Source: CAYFVR01 sp964346545 (GTDB taxonomy: Bacteria; Desulfobacterota; Desulfobacteria; Desulfobacterales; Desulfococcaceae). From it: a stretch of DNA of 44,244 nucleotides. Below, one piece after another: positions 16,762 to 26,766 of this stretch. Under the pieces are notes generated by a model. That model was not told the origin of the DNA, made no database searches, and saw only the letters and a list, made by a program, of their open reading frames with translations. Numbering within the stretch: the first letter of the stretch is position 1; each line of letters starts with the position of its first letter. Made by a program: the position numbers and the translations under genes. The stretch is taken from assembly GCA_964346545.1 (NCBI GenBank), contig CAYFVR010000004.1:1-44244 (forward strand), written 5' to 3'.

Positions 16762-17888
16762 CCCCGCGAAAAATCGTACTGCCCGAGGATCGAATTCCCC
16801 GGCGATGGTACAANNNNNNNNNNNNNNNNNNNNNNNNNNNNNNNNNNNNNNNNNNNNNNNNNNNNNNNNNNNNNNNNNNNNNNNNNNNNNNNNNNNNNNN
16901 NNNNNNNNNNNNNCAGTGGGGCAGCGCCCTGAGCTTCGCCTGCGCCCAATTCGGGCTGGAATGCCGGGTCTTCATGGTGCGGGTCAGCTTCGACCAAAAG
17001 CCCTATCGGAAGGCGATGATGCAGACCTGGGGCGGAACCTGCGTCGCCAGCCCCAGCACCGAGACCCGGGCGGGGCGGGACGCCCTGGCCCGGGACCCCG
17101 ACACGCCGGGCAGCCTCGGCATCGCCATCAGCGAGGCCATCGAGGCCGCCGTGGCCGACGAAAGCGGCAAGACCCGCTACTCCCTGGGCAGCGTCCTGAA
17201 CCACGTCATGCTGCACCAGACCATCATCGGGCTGGAGGCCAAGGAGCAATTCGCGATGATCGGGGAGACGCCGGACGTGGTGATCGGCTGCGCCGGCGGC
17301 GGCAGCAATTTCGCCGGGCTCGCCTTTCCCTTCGTGCTGGACAAGATCAACGGCCGGGACATCCAGATTCTGCCGGTGGAGCCGGCCGCCTGCCCCACGC
17401 TGACCAGGGCGCCCTTCGGCTACGACCACGGGGACACGGCGAAATACACCCCGCTGATGCCCATGCACAGCCTGGGCCACACCTTCGTCCCCGCGCCGCT
17501 CCACGCCGGGGGCCTTCGCTACCACGGCATGGCCCCCACCGTGAGCCAGCTGGTGGAGGAAGGGCTGGCCGAGCCCCGGGCCGTGACCCAGCTGGAGGCC
17601 TACCGGGCCGGCGTCCTGGCGGCCCGAACCGAGGGCGTCATTCCGGCCCCGGAAACCACCCACGCCATCGCCTGCGCCGTGGACGAGGCCCGCAAGGCCA
17701 AGGAAGAGGGCAGGGAAAAGGTGATCGTCTTCACCTGGAGCGGTCACGGTCTGCTGGACCTGGGCGCCTACGAGCGGTATTTCGCGGGCGAGCTTCAGGA
17801 TTACGAGATGTCCGAGGAGGCCCTGGCCGAATGCGCCCTGGCACTGGAGGGTCATCCCCGGCCGGAACGGCTGCGCGGACGGCCGTGA
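16758..17888 (+). CDS. TrpB2-type tryptophan synthase beta chain, interrupted by assembly gap
   Basis: The start MTPRKIVLPEDRIPRRWYN and the part after the gap (QWGSALSFACAQFGLEC, then CAGGGSNFAGL, PTLTRAPFGYDHGDT and FVPAPLHAGGLRYHGMAP) match TrpB2, the variant beta chain that condenses indole with serine and is often found without trpA. The 100-N gap removes the part holding the PLP lysine. In TrpB2 homologues about 130 residues separate these flanks, so about 390 bases are missing, not 100; the frame agrees only by chance. The start overlaps nusB by four bases. No trpA is in the window, so indole salvage is plausible. Confidence 0.88.
   Translation: MTPRKIVLPEDRIPRRWYXXXXXXXXXXXXXXXXXXXXXXXXXXXXXXXXXXQWGSALSFACAQFGLECRVFMVRVSFDQKPYRKAMMQTWGGTCVASPSTETRAGRDALARDPDTPGSLGIAISEAIEAAVADESGKTRYSLGSVLNHVMLHQTIIGLEAKEQFAMIGETPDVVIGCAGGGSNFAGLAFPFVLDKINGRDIQILPVEPAACPTLTRAPFGYDHGDTAKYTPLMPMHSLGHTFVPAPLHAGGLRYHGMAPTVSQLVEEGLAEPRAVTQLEAYRAGVLAARTEGVIPAPETTHAIACAVDEARKAKEEGREKVIVFTWSGHGLLDLGAYERYFAGELQDYEMSEEALAECALALEGHPRPERLRGRP
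16814..16913. other. Assembly gap of 100 N inside trpB2
   Basis: Exactly 100 N, the conventional filler for a gap of unknown length. The flanks share no overlapping sequence, so real DNA is missing here. Confidence 0.98.
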
Positions 17889-18223
17889 GCCCGGAAAACG
17901 GGCGCGAGGACCGATACGACGACCAAACCCGCCGTTGCCCCCGGCTGGGCGGTTCGATCCGCTTCGGCTTCTGCCGGACGGCCGCCGAGGACGGCGGGCC
18001 GTGCCGGAAATCCCTGGACTGCTGGTGGGAACGATTCGACGTTGCGGGTTTCCTCCGCCGAATCTTGGGGCCGGCGCGGCTGGCCGCGCTGGCGGATCAG
18101 GCGCCCCGCCCCAAAGTGGCCGACATTTTGGACCAGATTCGGGCCGCCCGATCCCGAATCGGGGCGGCCGAACCCCCTTCCGAAACAACCGGAACCGCCA
18201 AGGGAGGCGAAAATGATCATTGA
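17885..18223 (+). CDS. Small four-cysteine protein of unknown function
   Basis: A 112-residue protein starting at GTG in a GTGA overlap with the trpB2 stop and overlapping the next gene by 11 bases, which argues strongly that it is translated. Four cysteines at 18, 30, 40 and 46 lie in a compact N-terminal half (RRCPRLGG, GFCR, GPCRKSLDCWWERFDV), a pattern I associate with uncharacterised proteins of sulfate-reducing bacteria; this is from memory. The C-terminal half is helical then disordered. The cysteines could bind zinc or an Fe-S cluster. The function is unknown. Confidence 0.72.
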   Translation: MSPENGREDRYDDQTRRCPRLGGSIRFGFCRTAAEDGGPCRKSLDCWWERFDVAGFLRRILGPARLAALADQAPRPKVADILDQIRAARSRIGAAEPPSETTGTAKGGENDH

Positions 18224-18833
18224 ACAGCTGGAAGTCGGCCCGATCATGGCCAACTGTTACATCGCGGGATGCGAAGAGACCGGACAGGCGGTGGTGATCG
18301 ATCCCGGGGACGACACCGACCGGATCCTCGACCGGCTCAAGGCCCGGGAATTGACCGTCGCCGCCCTGGTCAACACCCACGGCCATTTCGACCACGTGGG
18401 CGGAAACCGAAAGATGAAGGCGGCGGTGGACGCGCCCCTGATGATCCACGAGGGCGACGCCCCCATGCTGAACCGGCTGTCCTCGGACGCCTCCATGTTC
18501 GGCCTCTCCGCCGAGAATTCGCCGGGGCCGGATCGCGCGCTGGCCGACGGCGACGCCATTGAATTCGGCAACCGGAAATTCACGGTCCTGCACACCCCGG
18601 GACACAGCCCCGGCGGCATCGCGCTTTACGGGGAGGGATGCGTCTTCGTGGGGGACACCCTGTTTTCCGGCTCCATCGGGCGGACGGACCTGCCCGGCGG
18701 CGACTACGACACCCTGATCCGCAGCGTGCGGGAAAAGCTCTTCGCCCTGCCCGAGGACACCCGGGTCTTCTGCGGCCACGGACCGGAAACCACCATCGGC
18801 CGGGAGAAAAAGCACAACCCCTTTTTCCGCTGA
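18213..18833 (+). CDS. MBL-fold metallo-hydrolase (glyoxalase II-like)
   Basis: A 206-residue metallo-beta-lactamase-fold hydrolase. The metal motif NTHGHFDHVGGN (HxHxDH) is complete, followed by further ligands in HTPGHSPGG, GDTLFSGSIGRTD and the C-terminal CGHGPETT. The length and pattern match the short YcbL/GloB-like group that hydrolyses thioesters such as S-lactoylglutathione or persulfides. The start ATG 18213 has GGGAGG eight bases upstream. It is the last gene of the operon. Confidence 0.92.
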   Translation: MIIEQLEVGPIMANCYIAGCEETGQAVVIDPGDDTDRILDRLKARELTVAALVNTHGHFDHVGGNRKMKAAVDAPLMIHEGDAPMLNRLSSDASMFGLSAENSPGPDRALADGDAIEFGNRKFTVLHTPGHSPGGIALYGEGCVFVGDTLFSGSIGRTDLPGGDYDTLIRSVREKLFALPEDTRVFCGHGPETTIGREKKHNPFFR

Positions 18834-18911
18834 TCCGCCGTTGCCGATCCGCCGGAAGAAACGATTCGCGGGAAGAGGACCGACGCGAGATTCCGAACGC
18901 CATCCGGGAAA

Positions 18912-18940
18912 GCCGACGTTTCTCCGGACGGCATTTTTTT
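18912..18940 (+). terminator. Weak terminator-like hairpin
   Basis: A short GCCG/CGGC stem with an imperfect inner part is followed by ATTTTTTT, about 80 bases after the MBL gene stop and before the convergent mltF gene. Confidence 0.35.
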
Positions 18941-19014
18941 CGGGAAAGGAAGGGGGGGAGGCCGGCCGGCTTCGGTTCGCCTTCGAAACTTGGCGATCCC
19001 CCCGATTTTGGCCG

Positions 19015-20403
19015 CTAGGGATTTGGGACGCCGGCTTCCGTCGGGGTCTCGCGGCGAAGCACGTCGGCGTAGGCGGTCACCCGACGGACGTATTCCACGG
19101 GCTCCGTTCCCCGGCAATAGCCGTAGAGCGCGTCCCGATAATACCGTTCGTCCCGAAGAAGCGGCAGGGTCTCCGCCAGGGAGGCCCATTTTTCCGGGTC
19201 CCGGCCCTTCCGTCGGGCCAGATTCCGGGCGTCCAGCAGGTGCCCCTGGCCGACGTTGTAGGCGGCCAGGGCGATGCGCAGCCGATCTTCCTCGGTGGCC
19301 GCGTTGTCGAAGAACGCGTACAATTCCCGGAGATGGCGAACCCCGCCCCGGATGTTCTCGGAGGGATTTCGAACGTCGTCCACGCCCAGGCTCCGGGCCG
19401 TGCGGGGCATGAGTTGCATGAGCCCCACCGCGCCGGCCGGGCTTCGGGCCGACGGATCAAACCGGGATTCCTGGTAAATCTGCGCCGCGATGAGCCGCCA
19501 GTCGAATCCGTGTTCCGCGGCGGCCGACTGAATTTCCGGCAGAAACCGCTCCGTCGCGTCGGCCATTCGTTCCAAAAAAGCTTCCACCGCCAATTTGCGG
19601 GGCGGCGGCGGCGCGCCGAAATGGCGATCGTAGATTTCCCGGAACTTTCCGGTCTTTCGCGCCACGCGGAAAAATTCGTCGATGCGGGCGATCAACCCTT
19701 CGGCGCCTTCCCGGGTCAGCCACCGCAAATCCCTGGGCGGCCCTATGGGGGCGGCGATTCGGATTTCGGGATAGTATCGTCGGTTCAGCAGGGCGACGTG
19801 GCCGGGGGCGACGGTGGCGGGGAGGACGCCGGCGGCCACGCGACGGATCAGCTCCTCGCCGGGCAGGTCGGGATGAATCGCCGAATGCACCGCCACCCCC
19901 TCCCCGCGCAGGGCGTCCAGGGCCGACTCCGCGCCGGAATGGAGCGGCAGATGAACCGTCCGGCCGTTCAACTGGGCCGGAGTCTCCACGGCGCCGCCCG
20001 TCTCCGGCCCCAGGACCACGTGATGACGCAGGGTCAGATAGGGGGCGGCGGCGGCGAGCCCGTGAATCCCCTCGGGCGGAAGGGGGCGCCCCGGCGCGGC
20101 GAAGGCGCCGGGATTTTCGGACAGGACCCGCCGCATTTCCGGCCACCCGTTGACGGTTTCCACCGCCAGGGTCACCCCCAGGTATTCCGCGAAGGCTTCC
20201 GCCAGCTCGTATTCAAACCCGTCGGCCTGGCCCCGATGGGAAAAATAGGTGGTGGGACCGACCGGGGCGACCAGGGTGACGCGACCGGTTTCCAGCACCG
20301 TTTCCAGGGGCGGCGGCGCGGGCTTGCCGCAGGCCAGCAGACCGGTCGCGGCAAGAGCGATGGCGGCTTTTCGGATTCCGGCTCCTTTTCCGGGTTCGTA
20401 CAC
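19015..20403 (-). CDS. mltF: MltF-type lytic transglycosylase lipoprotein
   Basis: A 462-residue two-domain envelope enzyme. After a lipoprotein signal (hydrophobic IRKAAIALAATGLLAC, the cysteine being the lipidation site) comes a periplasmic solute-binding-like domain (about residues 40-270), then a lytic transglycosylase domain. The SLT domain has the catalytic glutamate in YQESRFDPSARSPAGAVGLM and the LAAYNVGQGH motif. It cleaves peptidoglycan from the outer-membrane side, with the first domain regulating activity. I chose GTG 20403 because GGGGAG lies seven bases upstream; ATG 20418 is also in frame but sits only about a dozen bases from the predicted transcription start. Confidence 0.9.
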   Translation of the reverse strand: MYEPGKGAGIRKAAIALAATGLLACGKPAPPPLETVLETGRVTLVAPVGPTTYFSHRGQADGFEYELAEAFAEYLGVTLAVETVNGWPEMRRVLSENPGAFAAPGRPLPPEGIHGLAAAAPYLTLRHHVVLGPETGGAVETPAQLNGRTVHLPLHSGAESALDALRGEGVAVHSAIHPDLPGEELIRRVAAGVLPATVAPGHVALLNRRYYPEIRIAAPIGPPRDLRWLTREGAEGLIARIDEFFRVARKTGKFREIYDRHFGAPPPPRKLAVEAFLERMADATERFLPEIQSAAAEHGFDWRLIAAQIYQESRFDPSARSPAGAVGLMQLMPRTARSLGVDDVRNPSENIRGGVRHLRELYAFFDNAATEEDRLRIALAAYNVGQGHLLDARNLARRKGRDPEKWASLAETLPLLRDERYYRDALYGYCRGTEPVEYVRRVTAYADVLRRETPTEAGVPNP

Positions 20404-20436
20404 GTTCAAACTCCCCATTGACAGGTTTTTTCGCCG

Positions 20437-20465
20437 TTTATAACCCACTTTTTCACCGAACACAA
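20437..20465 (-). promoter_or_regulatory. Promoter of mltF
   Basis: On the minus strand TTGTGT (20460-20465) and TATAAA (20437-20442) are 17 bases apart and lie about 35 bases before the GTG start of mltF. Confidence 0.6.
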
Positions 20466-20482
20466 ACCGTCCGCCATTTTGC

Positions 20483-20511
20483 TTGAACCCGTGGGGGCTC
20501 TCTGATATCCT
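20483..20511 (+). promoter_or_regulatory. Promoter of ispG (extended -10)
   Basis: TTGAAC (20483-20488) and TATCCT (20506-20511) are 17 bases apart, with TGA immediately before the -10 box giving an extended -10. The leader to the ispG ATG would be about 125 bases. Confidence 0.55.
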
Positions 20512-20642
20512 GTAATTTGTCCCTTTTGGGGACAAGGCCGACCACGACGGAGGCTGGACGGCGGCCGCGACCGAGATCATGCCGGTTCGACGGCTCCGAA
20601 GCGAACGGCCGGGCCGATTCGACCCCGGCAAAAGGCGATTTC

Positions 20643-21728
20643 ATGTCCATTCCCGCGCCGCGAAAAGCAACGCGAAAAATCTGGGTGGGGACGGTTCCCG
20701 TGGGCGGGGGCGCGCCCGTGGCGGTGCAGTCGATGACCAACACGCCCACGGCCGACGTCGCCGCCACCGCGGCCCAGATCGATCGGCTGACCCGGGCCGG
20801 CTGCGAAATCGTCCGCGTGGCGGTTCCGGACATGGAGGCGGCCCGGGCCATCGCGGAAATTCGGAAGACCATCCGGATACCGCTCGTCGCCGACATCCAC
20901 TTCGATTCCCGGCTGGCCATCGCCGCCGCGGAGGCCGGGGCGGACGGATTGCGCTTCAATCCCGGAAACATCGGCAGTCGAGAACGGGTTCGGGCGCTGG
21001 TGGCGGTGGCCGAGGAGCGGAATCTGCCCATCCGAATCGGGGTCAACGCGGGCTCCCTGGAAAAGGAAATCCTTCGAAAACACGGGGGCGCCACCGCCGA
21101 GGGGATGGTGGAAAGCGCCCTTCGGCACGTCCGTCTGCTGGAGGAATTCGGCTTCGGGCGGATCAAGATCAGCCTCAAGGCTTCGGACGTGGCCCGCACC
21201 GTGGCCGCCTACCGACGGCTGTCGGAGGCGACCGACCATCCGCTCCACGTCGGGGTGACCGAGGCCGGTGGGCTGTATCCCGGCGTGGTCAAATCGGCCC
21301 TGGGCATTGGCATGCTGCTGGCCGAGGGGATCGGGGACACCCTACGGGTTTCCCTGACCCGAGACCCGGTGGAAGAGGTTCGGGTCGGATTTGAAATTCT
21401 CAAGGCCCTAGGGCTTCGCCGACGCGGGCCGGAAATCATCTCCTGCCCCACCTGCGGGCGTTGCCGGATCGACCTGTTCGGCGTGCTGGAGGAGGTGGAA
21501 CGGGCGCTGACGACCTGCGTTCATCCCCTCAAAATCGCCATCATGGGCTGCGCCGTGAACGGACCCGGCGAGGCCCGGGAGGCCGACGTGGGCATCGCCG
21601 GCGGCGACGGGGCGGGCATTCTTTTCAAAAAGGGCGAAGTGGTCCGGCGGAACATTCCCCAGGAACAACTGGTGGCGGCCTTGCTGGCCGAGGTGGACGC
21701 GCTGACGGCGGAGACGCCCCGGGACTGA
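20643..21728 (+). CDS. ispG: 4-hydroxy-3-methylbut-2-en-1-yl diphosphate synthase
   Basis: A 361-residue [4Fe-4S] enzyme of the non-mevalonate isoprenoid pathway, reducing the cyclic diphosphate MEcPP to HMBPP with electrons from ferredoxin or flavodoxin. The N-terminal TIM barrel has VQSMTNTPTADV, LVADIHFDSRLA and LRFNPGNIGS. The C-terminal cluster domain has ISCPTCGRC and MGCAVNGPGEA, which carry the cluster cysteines. The length fits the short bacterial form. The frame is open upstream to a TTG, but ATG 20643 matches the family start. Confidence 0.97.
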   Translation: MSIPAPRKATRKIWVGTVPVGGGAPVAVQSMTNTPTADVAATAAQIDRLTRAGCEIVRVAVPDMEAARAIAEIRKTIRIPLVADIHFDSRLAIAAAEAGADGLRFNPGNIGSRERVRALVAVAEERNLPIRIGVNAGSLEKEILRKHGGATAEGMVESALRHVRLLEEFGFGRIKISLKASDVARTVAAYRRLSEATDHPLHVGVTEAGGLYPGVVKSALGIGMLLAEGIGDTLRVSLTRDPVEEVRVGFEILKALGLRRRGPEIISCPTCGRCRIDLFGVLEEVERALTTCVHPLKIAIMGCAVNGPGEAREADVGIAGGDGAGILFKKGEVVRRNIPQEQLVAALLAEVDALTAETPRD

Positions 21729-21846
21729 CGGGTTGCCCCGACAACGAAGGGCGCCGAGATCCATCCGCGGGCATCTCCCCTGCCAAAATGCGGGGCGAAA
21801 TACATACGGGAAACGGACAAAACGGAACGGAAAAGAGGAAACTTCG

Positions 21847-23367
21847 ATGGCGAAACAGGTAAAGACGGCCGTTTCTCCCACGCGGGCCGAAGATTACGCG
21901 GAATGGTACCAGCAGGTGGTCAAGGCCTCGGACATGGCCGAGCGTTCGCCGGTGCGGGGCTGCATGGTCATTCGTCCATGGGGCTACGCCCTCTGGGAAA
22001 ACATTCAGCGCTCCCTGGACGACATGTTCAAGGCCACGGGGGTGCGAAACGCCTATTTCCCGCTGTTCATCCCGCTGAGCTTTCTGGAGAAGGAGGCCGC
22101 CCACGTGGAGGGCTTCGCCAAGGAATGCGCGGTGGTCACCCATCATCGGCTGGAAAAGGGGCCGGACGGCGGCCTGGTTCCGGCCGGAAAGCTGAACGAG
22201 CCGCTGGTGGTTCGGCCCACCTCCGAGACCATCATCGGCGACGCATTCGCCAAATGGATCGGCAGCCACCGGGATCTGCCGCTGCTGATCAATCAATGGG
22301 CCAACGTGGTCCGGTGGGAAATGCGCACCCGGATTTTTCTGCGCACCTCGGAATTTCTGTGGCAGGAGGGCCACACGGCCCACGCCACCGCCGAGGAGGC
22401 CATGGAGCGCACCCGGATGATGCTGGAGATCTACGCCCGTCTGGCGGAGGAGCATCTGGCGATGCCGGTGCTTCAGGGGCGGAAAAGTCCGGCGGAACGG
22501 TTTCCCGGCGCGGTGGAGACGCTCTGCATCGAGGCCATGATGCAGGACCGGAAGGCGCTGCAGGCCGGCACCTCCCACTTTCTGGGCCAGAATTTCGCCA
22601 AGGCGTCGGGCATCACCTTTCAGACGGCGGAGGAGACCGAGAGCCACGCCTGGACCACCTCCTGGGGGGCCTCCACCCGGCTCATCGGCGGCCTGATCAT
22701 GACCCACGCCGACGACGACGGCATGGTGCTCCCGCCCCGGGTGGCCTCTTCGCACCTGGTGCTGATGCCCATTCTTCGCAAAGAGTCGGATCGGGCGAAG
22801 GTGATGGAATTCACCGACGACCTGGCCCGGGAGCTGCGATCCACGCCCTACCATGGCGCGCCGTTGCGGGTGGAGGTGGACGATCGGGACATCGGCGGAG
22901 CGCGGGGATGGGACTGGATCCGAAAGGGGATTCCCCTTCGGGTGGAGATCGGACCCCGGGACATCGCGGAAAACAGCGTCTTCGTGGGACGGCGGGACCG
23001 GGACCATCGAGATCGCACCTCCATCCCCCGACCGGAATTCGTGGCCCAGATTCCGGACATCCTCGACGACATCCAGCGGACCCTCTTCGAGCGGGCCCTG
23101 GCCCATCGGGAGGCCAATACGATCGACATCGACGAACGGGACCGGTTCTACCGGTTCTTCACGCCGGAAAACCGGGAGCGGCCCGAAATTCACGGCGGTT
23201 TCGCCCGAAGCCCCTGGTGCGGCGAGGCGGCCTGCGAGGAGCGAATCAAAAACGATCTGCAGGTGACCATCCGCTGCCTCCCGTTCGAAACCGTCGGGAC
23301 CGGCGGCCGCTGCGTCGGCTGCGGAAAGACCGCGGCCGAATGGGCGGTCTTCGCCAAGGCCTACTAG
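21847..23367 (+). CDS. proS: Prolyl-tRNA synthetase, type 3 (archaeal-like)
   Basis: A 506-residue class II aminoacyl-tRNA synthetase that charges tRNA-Pro. Length and layout fit the short archaeal/eukaryotic-like form without the large editing insertion: catalytic core with VRPTSETIIGDAFAKWI (motif 2 region), the anticodon-binding domain, and a C-terminal zinc-type domain with APWCG-like and CVGCGKTAAEW segments (cysteines near 460 and 490). This form occurs in many Desulfobacterota. The start follows AAAGAGGAAA. It is 118 bases after ispG. Confidence 0.95.
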   Translation: MAKQVKTAVSPTRAEDYAEWYQQVVKASDMAERSPVRGCMVIRPWGYALWENIQRSLDDMFKATGVRNAYFPLFIPLSFLEKEAAHVEGFAKECAVVTHHRLEKGPDGGLVPAGKLNEPLVVRPTSETIIGDAFAKWIGSHRDLPLLINQWANVVRWEMRTRIFLRTSEFLWQEGHTAHATAEEAMERTRMMLEIYARLAEEHLAMPVLQGRKSPAERFPGAVETLCIEAMMQDRKALQAGTSHFLGQNFAKASGITFQTAEETESHAWTTSWGASTRLIGGLIMTHADDDGMVLPPRVASSHLVLMPILRKESDRAKVMEFTDDLARELRSTPYHGAPLRVEVDDRDIGGARGWDWIRKGIPLRVEIGPRDIAENSVFVGRRDRDHRDRTSIPRPEFVAQIPDILDDIQRTLFERALAHREANTIDIDERDRFYRFFTPENRERPEIHGGFARSPWCGEAACEERIKNDLQVTIRCLPFETVGTGGRCVGCGKTAAEWAVFAKAY

Positions 23368-23376
23368 ATTTCCATC

Positions 23377-23410
23377 CGGAGGCCGGTCCCCGCGCGGGGA
23401 CCGGCCTCCG
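23377..23410 (+). other. Perfect 16-base hairpin between proS and relA
   Basis: A 34-base almost uninterrupted palindrome (stem 23377-23392 with 23395-23410, two unpaired bases at the top) begins ten bases after the proS stop. No T tract follows, and the relA start is only 31 bases further. It may be a Rho-assisted or partial terminator, or an RNA-stability element at the proS 3' end. Confidence 0.6.
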
Positions 23411-23441
23411 CGTTTCCGGGGAGAGGAAAGAAACCCCCGAC

Positions 23442-25607
<2,166 letters not shown>

Positions 25608-25640
25608 CGAAGAAGAGGCTCGCGGGCCGCCGTTCCCAGA

Positions 25641-25832
25641 TCAGGCGGCCTTGACCACCCACCCGGATTTGATGCAGGTGGTGCAGACCTGAATCCGCTT
25701 CACTTGGCCTTCCCGAAGCGCCCGAACCCGCTGCAGATTTGGATTGAACCGTCGTTTGTTGACGTTGTGGGCATGGCTGACGTTGTTCCCGACCATGGGC
25801 CGTTTTCCGCAGATTTCGCATTTTTTGGACAT
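25641..25832 (-). CDS. rpmB: 50S ribosomal protein L28
   Basis: A 63-residue ribosomal protein, with the Cys-containing variant CEICGKRP near the N-terminus and a CTTCIKSG pair near the C-terminus (four-cysteine zinc form). The conserved core NNVSHAHNVNKRRFNPNLQ is clear. ATG 25832 has GGAGGG about nine bases upstream. It is convergent with rel, 33 bases away, and stands alone with its own promoter. Confidence 0.96.
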   Translation of the reverse strand: MSKKCEICGKRPMVGNNVSHAHNVNKRRFNPNLQRVRALREGQVKRIQVCTTCIKSGWVVKAA

Positions 25833-25910
25833 GAAAATCACCCTCCTTCCCGGGGAAAAAAATCGGATGCCGCAAGACGGCTGTCGCGGCGTTTCGCCGC
25901 CAAACCGCCT

Positions 25911-25939
25911 TACATACCGGATGGTTGTGGGGATGTAAA
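25911..25939 (-). promoter_or_regulatory. Candidate promoter of rpmB
   Basis: On the minus strand TTTACA (25934-25939) and TATGTA (25911-25916), 17 bases apart, lie just after the bamD terminator. The leader holds a tight hairpin (GCGGCG-TTT-CGCCGC, 25886-25900). Confidence 0.5.
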
Positions 25940-25956
25940 GATTTTTCAGAGGATTG

Positions 25957-26006
25957 TCCAAAAAAACGCTCCGAAGGGACCTCCCCCGCGGAGCGTTTTT
26001 TTTGGA
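25957..26006 (-). terminator. Intrinsic terminator after bamD
   Basis: A stem of CGCTCCG/CGGAGCG is extended by A7/T8 and outer TCC/GGA, with a loop of about 15 bases. On the minus strand it ends the trxA-trxB-bamD transcript 25 bases after the bamD stop; the A and T runs make it look bidirectional. Confidence 0.88.
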
Positions 26007-26031
26007 CCGATTGGAAACGAATTCCCGCGCC

Positions 26032-26688
26032 CTACTCCTCCACCATGCGGGCCTGGCATCGGGCGATGTATTCCAGCGCCTTTTGATGAACGCCCACGTC
26101 GGGATATTCGGAGAGGACCGTTTTGAAACGATCCATGGCCGGCGCGAAGTGGTCGTTTTTGTAGTAGAACATCCCCACGTAGAATTCGTGGGCGGCCAGA
26201 TTTTTCTGGCAGGTCTTGATCCGGTCCCGGGCCTTGTCGGCGTAGGGATCGTCCGGAAACATCCGCACCAGCCGCCGATCGGTGTCCAACGCCTTCCGCA
26301 CGGCGGTCTGATCCCGATCGATGGAATTCATCCGGGCGATGTAGCTGGAACCGATCCGGTAGATCACGTAGGGCGCCGCCTCGTTTCGAGGGTGGAGACG
26401 TTCGAACTCTTCGTAGGCGTAAATGGCATCCTCGTACTCCTTCAGCTCGAAATGGGCGTCCGCCAGCTTCAGCTCGGCCAGGATGGCGTACTTGCTGAAC
26501 GGATACCAGTCCTTCAACTGCCGGAAGGCCTCGATGGCCCGTCGGTATTTCCCGTCCTCGAAGGCCGTCATGCCCTCCGCGACCAGCTGTTCCGCGGTTT
26601 TTTCGTCCACCGACGACTGAAACCAGGCGCAGCCGGCGGGAATCACCAACAAAAAAACGATGGCGGTCAAACGGATGATGGATTTCAT
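26032..26688 (-). CDS. bamD: Outer membrane assembly lipoprotein BamD
   Basis: A 218-residue lipoprotein of the BAM complex that inserts beta-barrel proteins into the outer membrane. The signal peptide MKSIIRLTAIVFLLVIPAGC ends in a lipobox with Cys20. Five TPR-like repeats follow (EGKYRRAIEAFRQLKDWYP-type units), with the conserved FPDDPYADKARDRI part. ATG 26688 follows GCAGGGAAACC. Its presence supports a Gram-negative host. It lies 78 bases after trxB and probably shares its transcript. Confidence 0.93.
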   Translation of the reverse strand: MKSIIRLTAIVFLLVIPAGCAWFQSSVDEKTAEQLVAEGMTAFEDGKYRRAIEAFRQLKDWYPFSKYAILAELKLADAHFELKEYEDAIYAYEEFERLHPRNEAAPYVIYRIGSSYIARMNSIDRDQTAVRKALDTDRRLVRMFPDDPYADKARDRIKTCQKNLAAHEFYVGMFYYKNDHFAPAMDRFKTVLSEYPDVGVHQKALEYIARCQARMVEE

Positions 26689-26766
26689 GGTTTCCCTGCT
26701 CGTTGGATGTTCGAAAGGAGGGGACGGCCGCGCCGCCGTCCTTCGCCAAATCGGCGCCACACGATA

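Noticed and set aside
16814..16913. Runs of unknown residues as repeats or low-complexity protein
   Set aside because: They are 100-N assembly gaps, not biological sequence.
21903..23441. Long N-terminal extension of the (p)ppGpp synthetase through proS
   Set aside because: The frame is open by chance across proS; the real start MIRINDIL at 23442 has a GGGGAGAGG region and matches the family.
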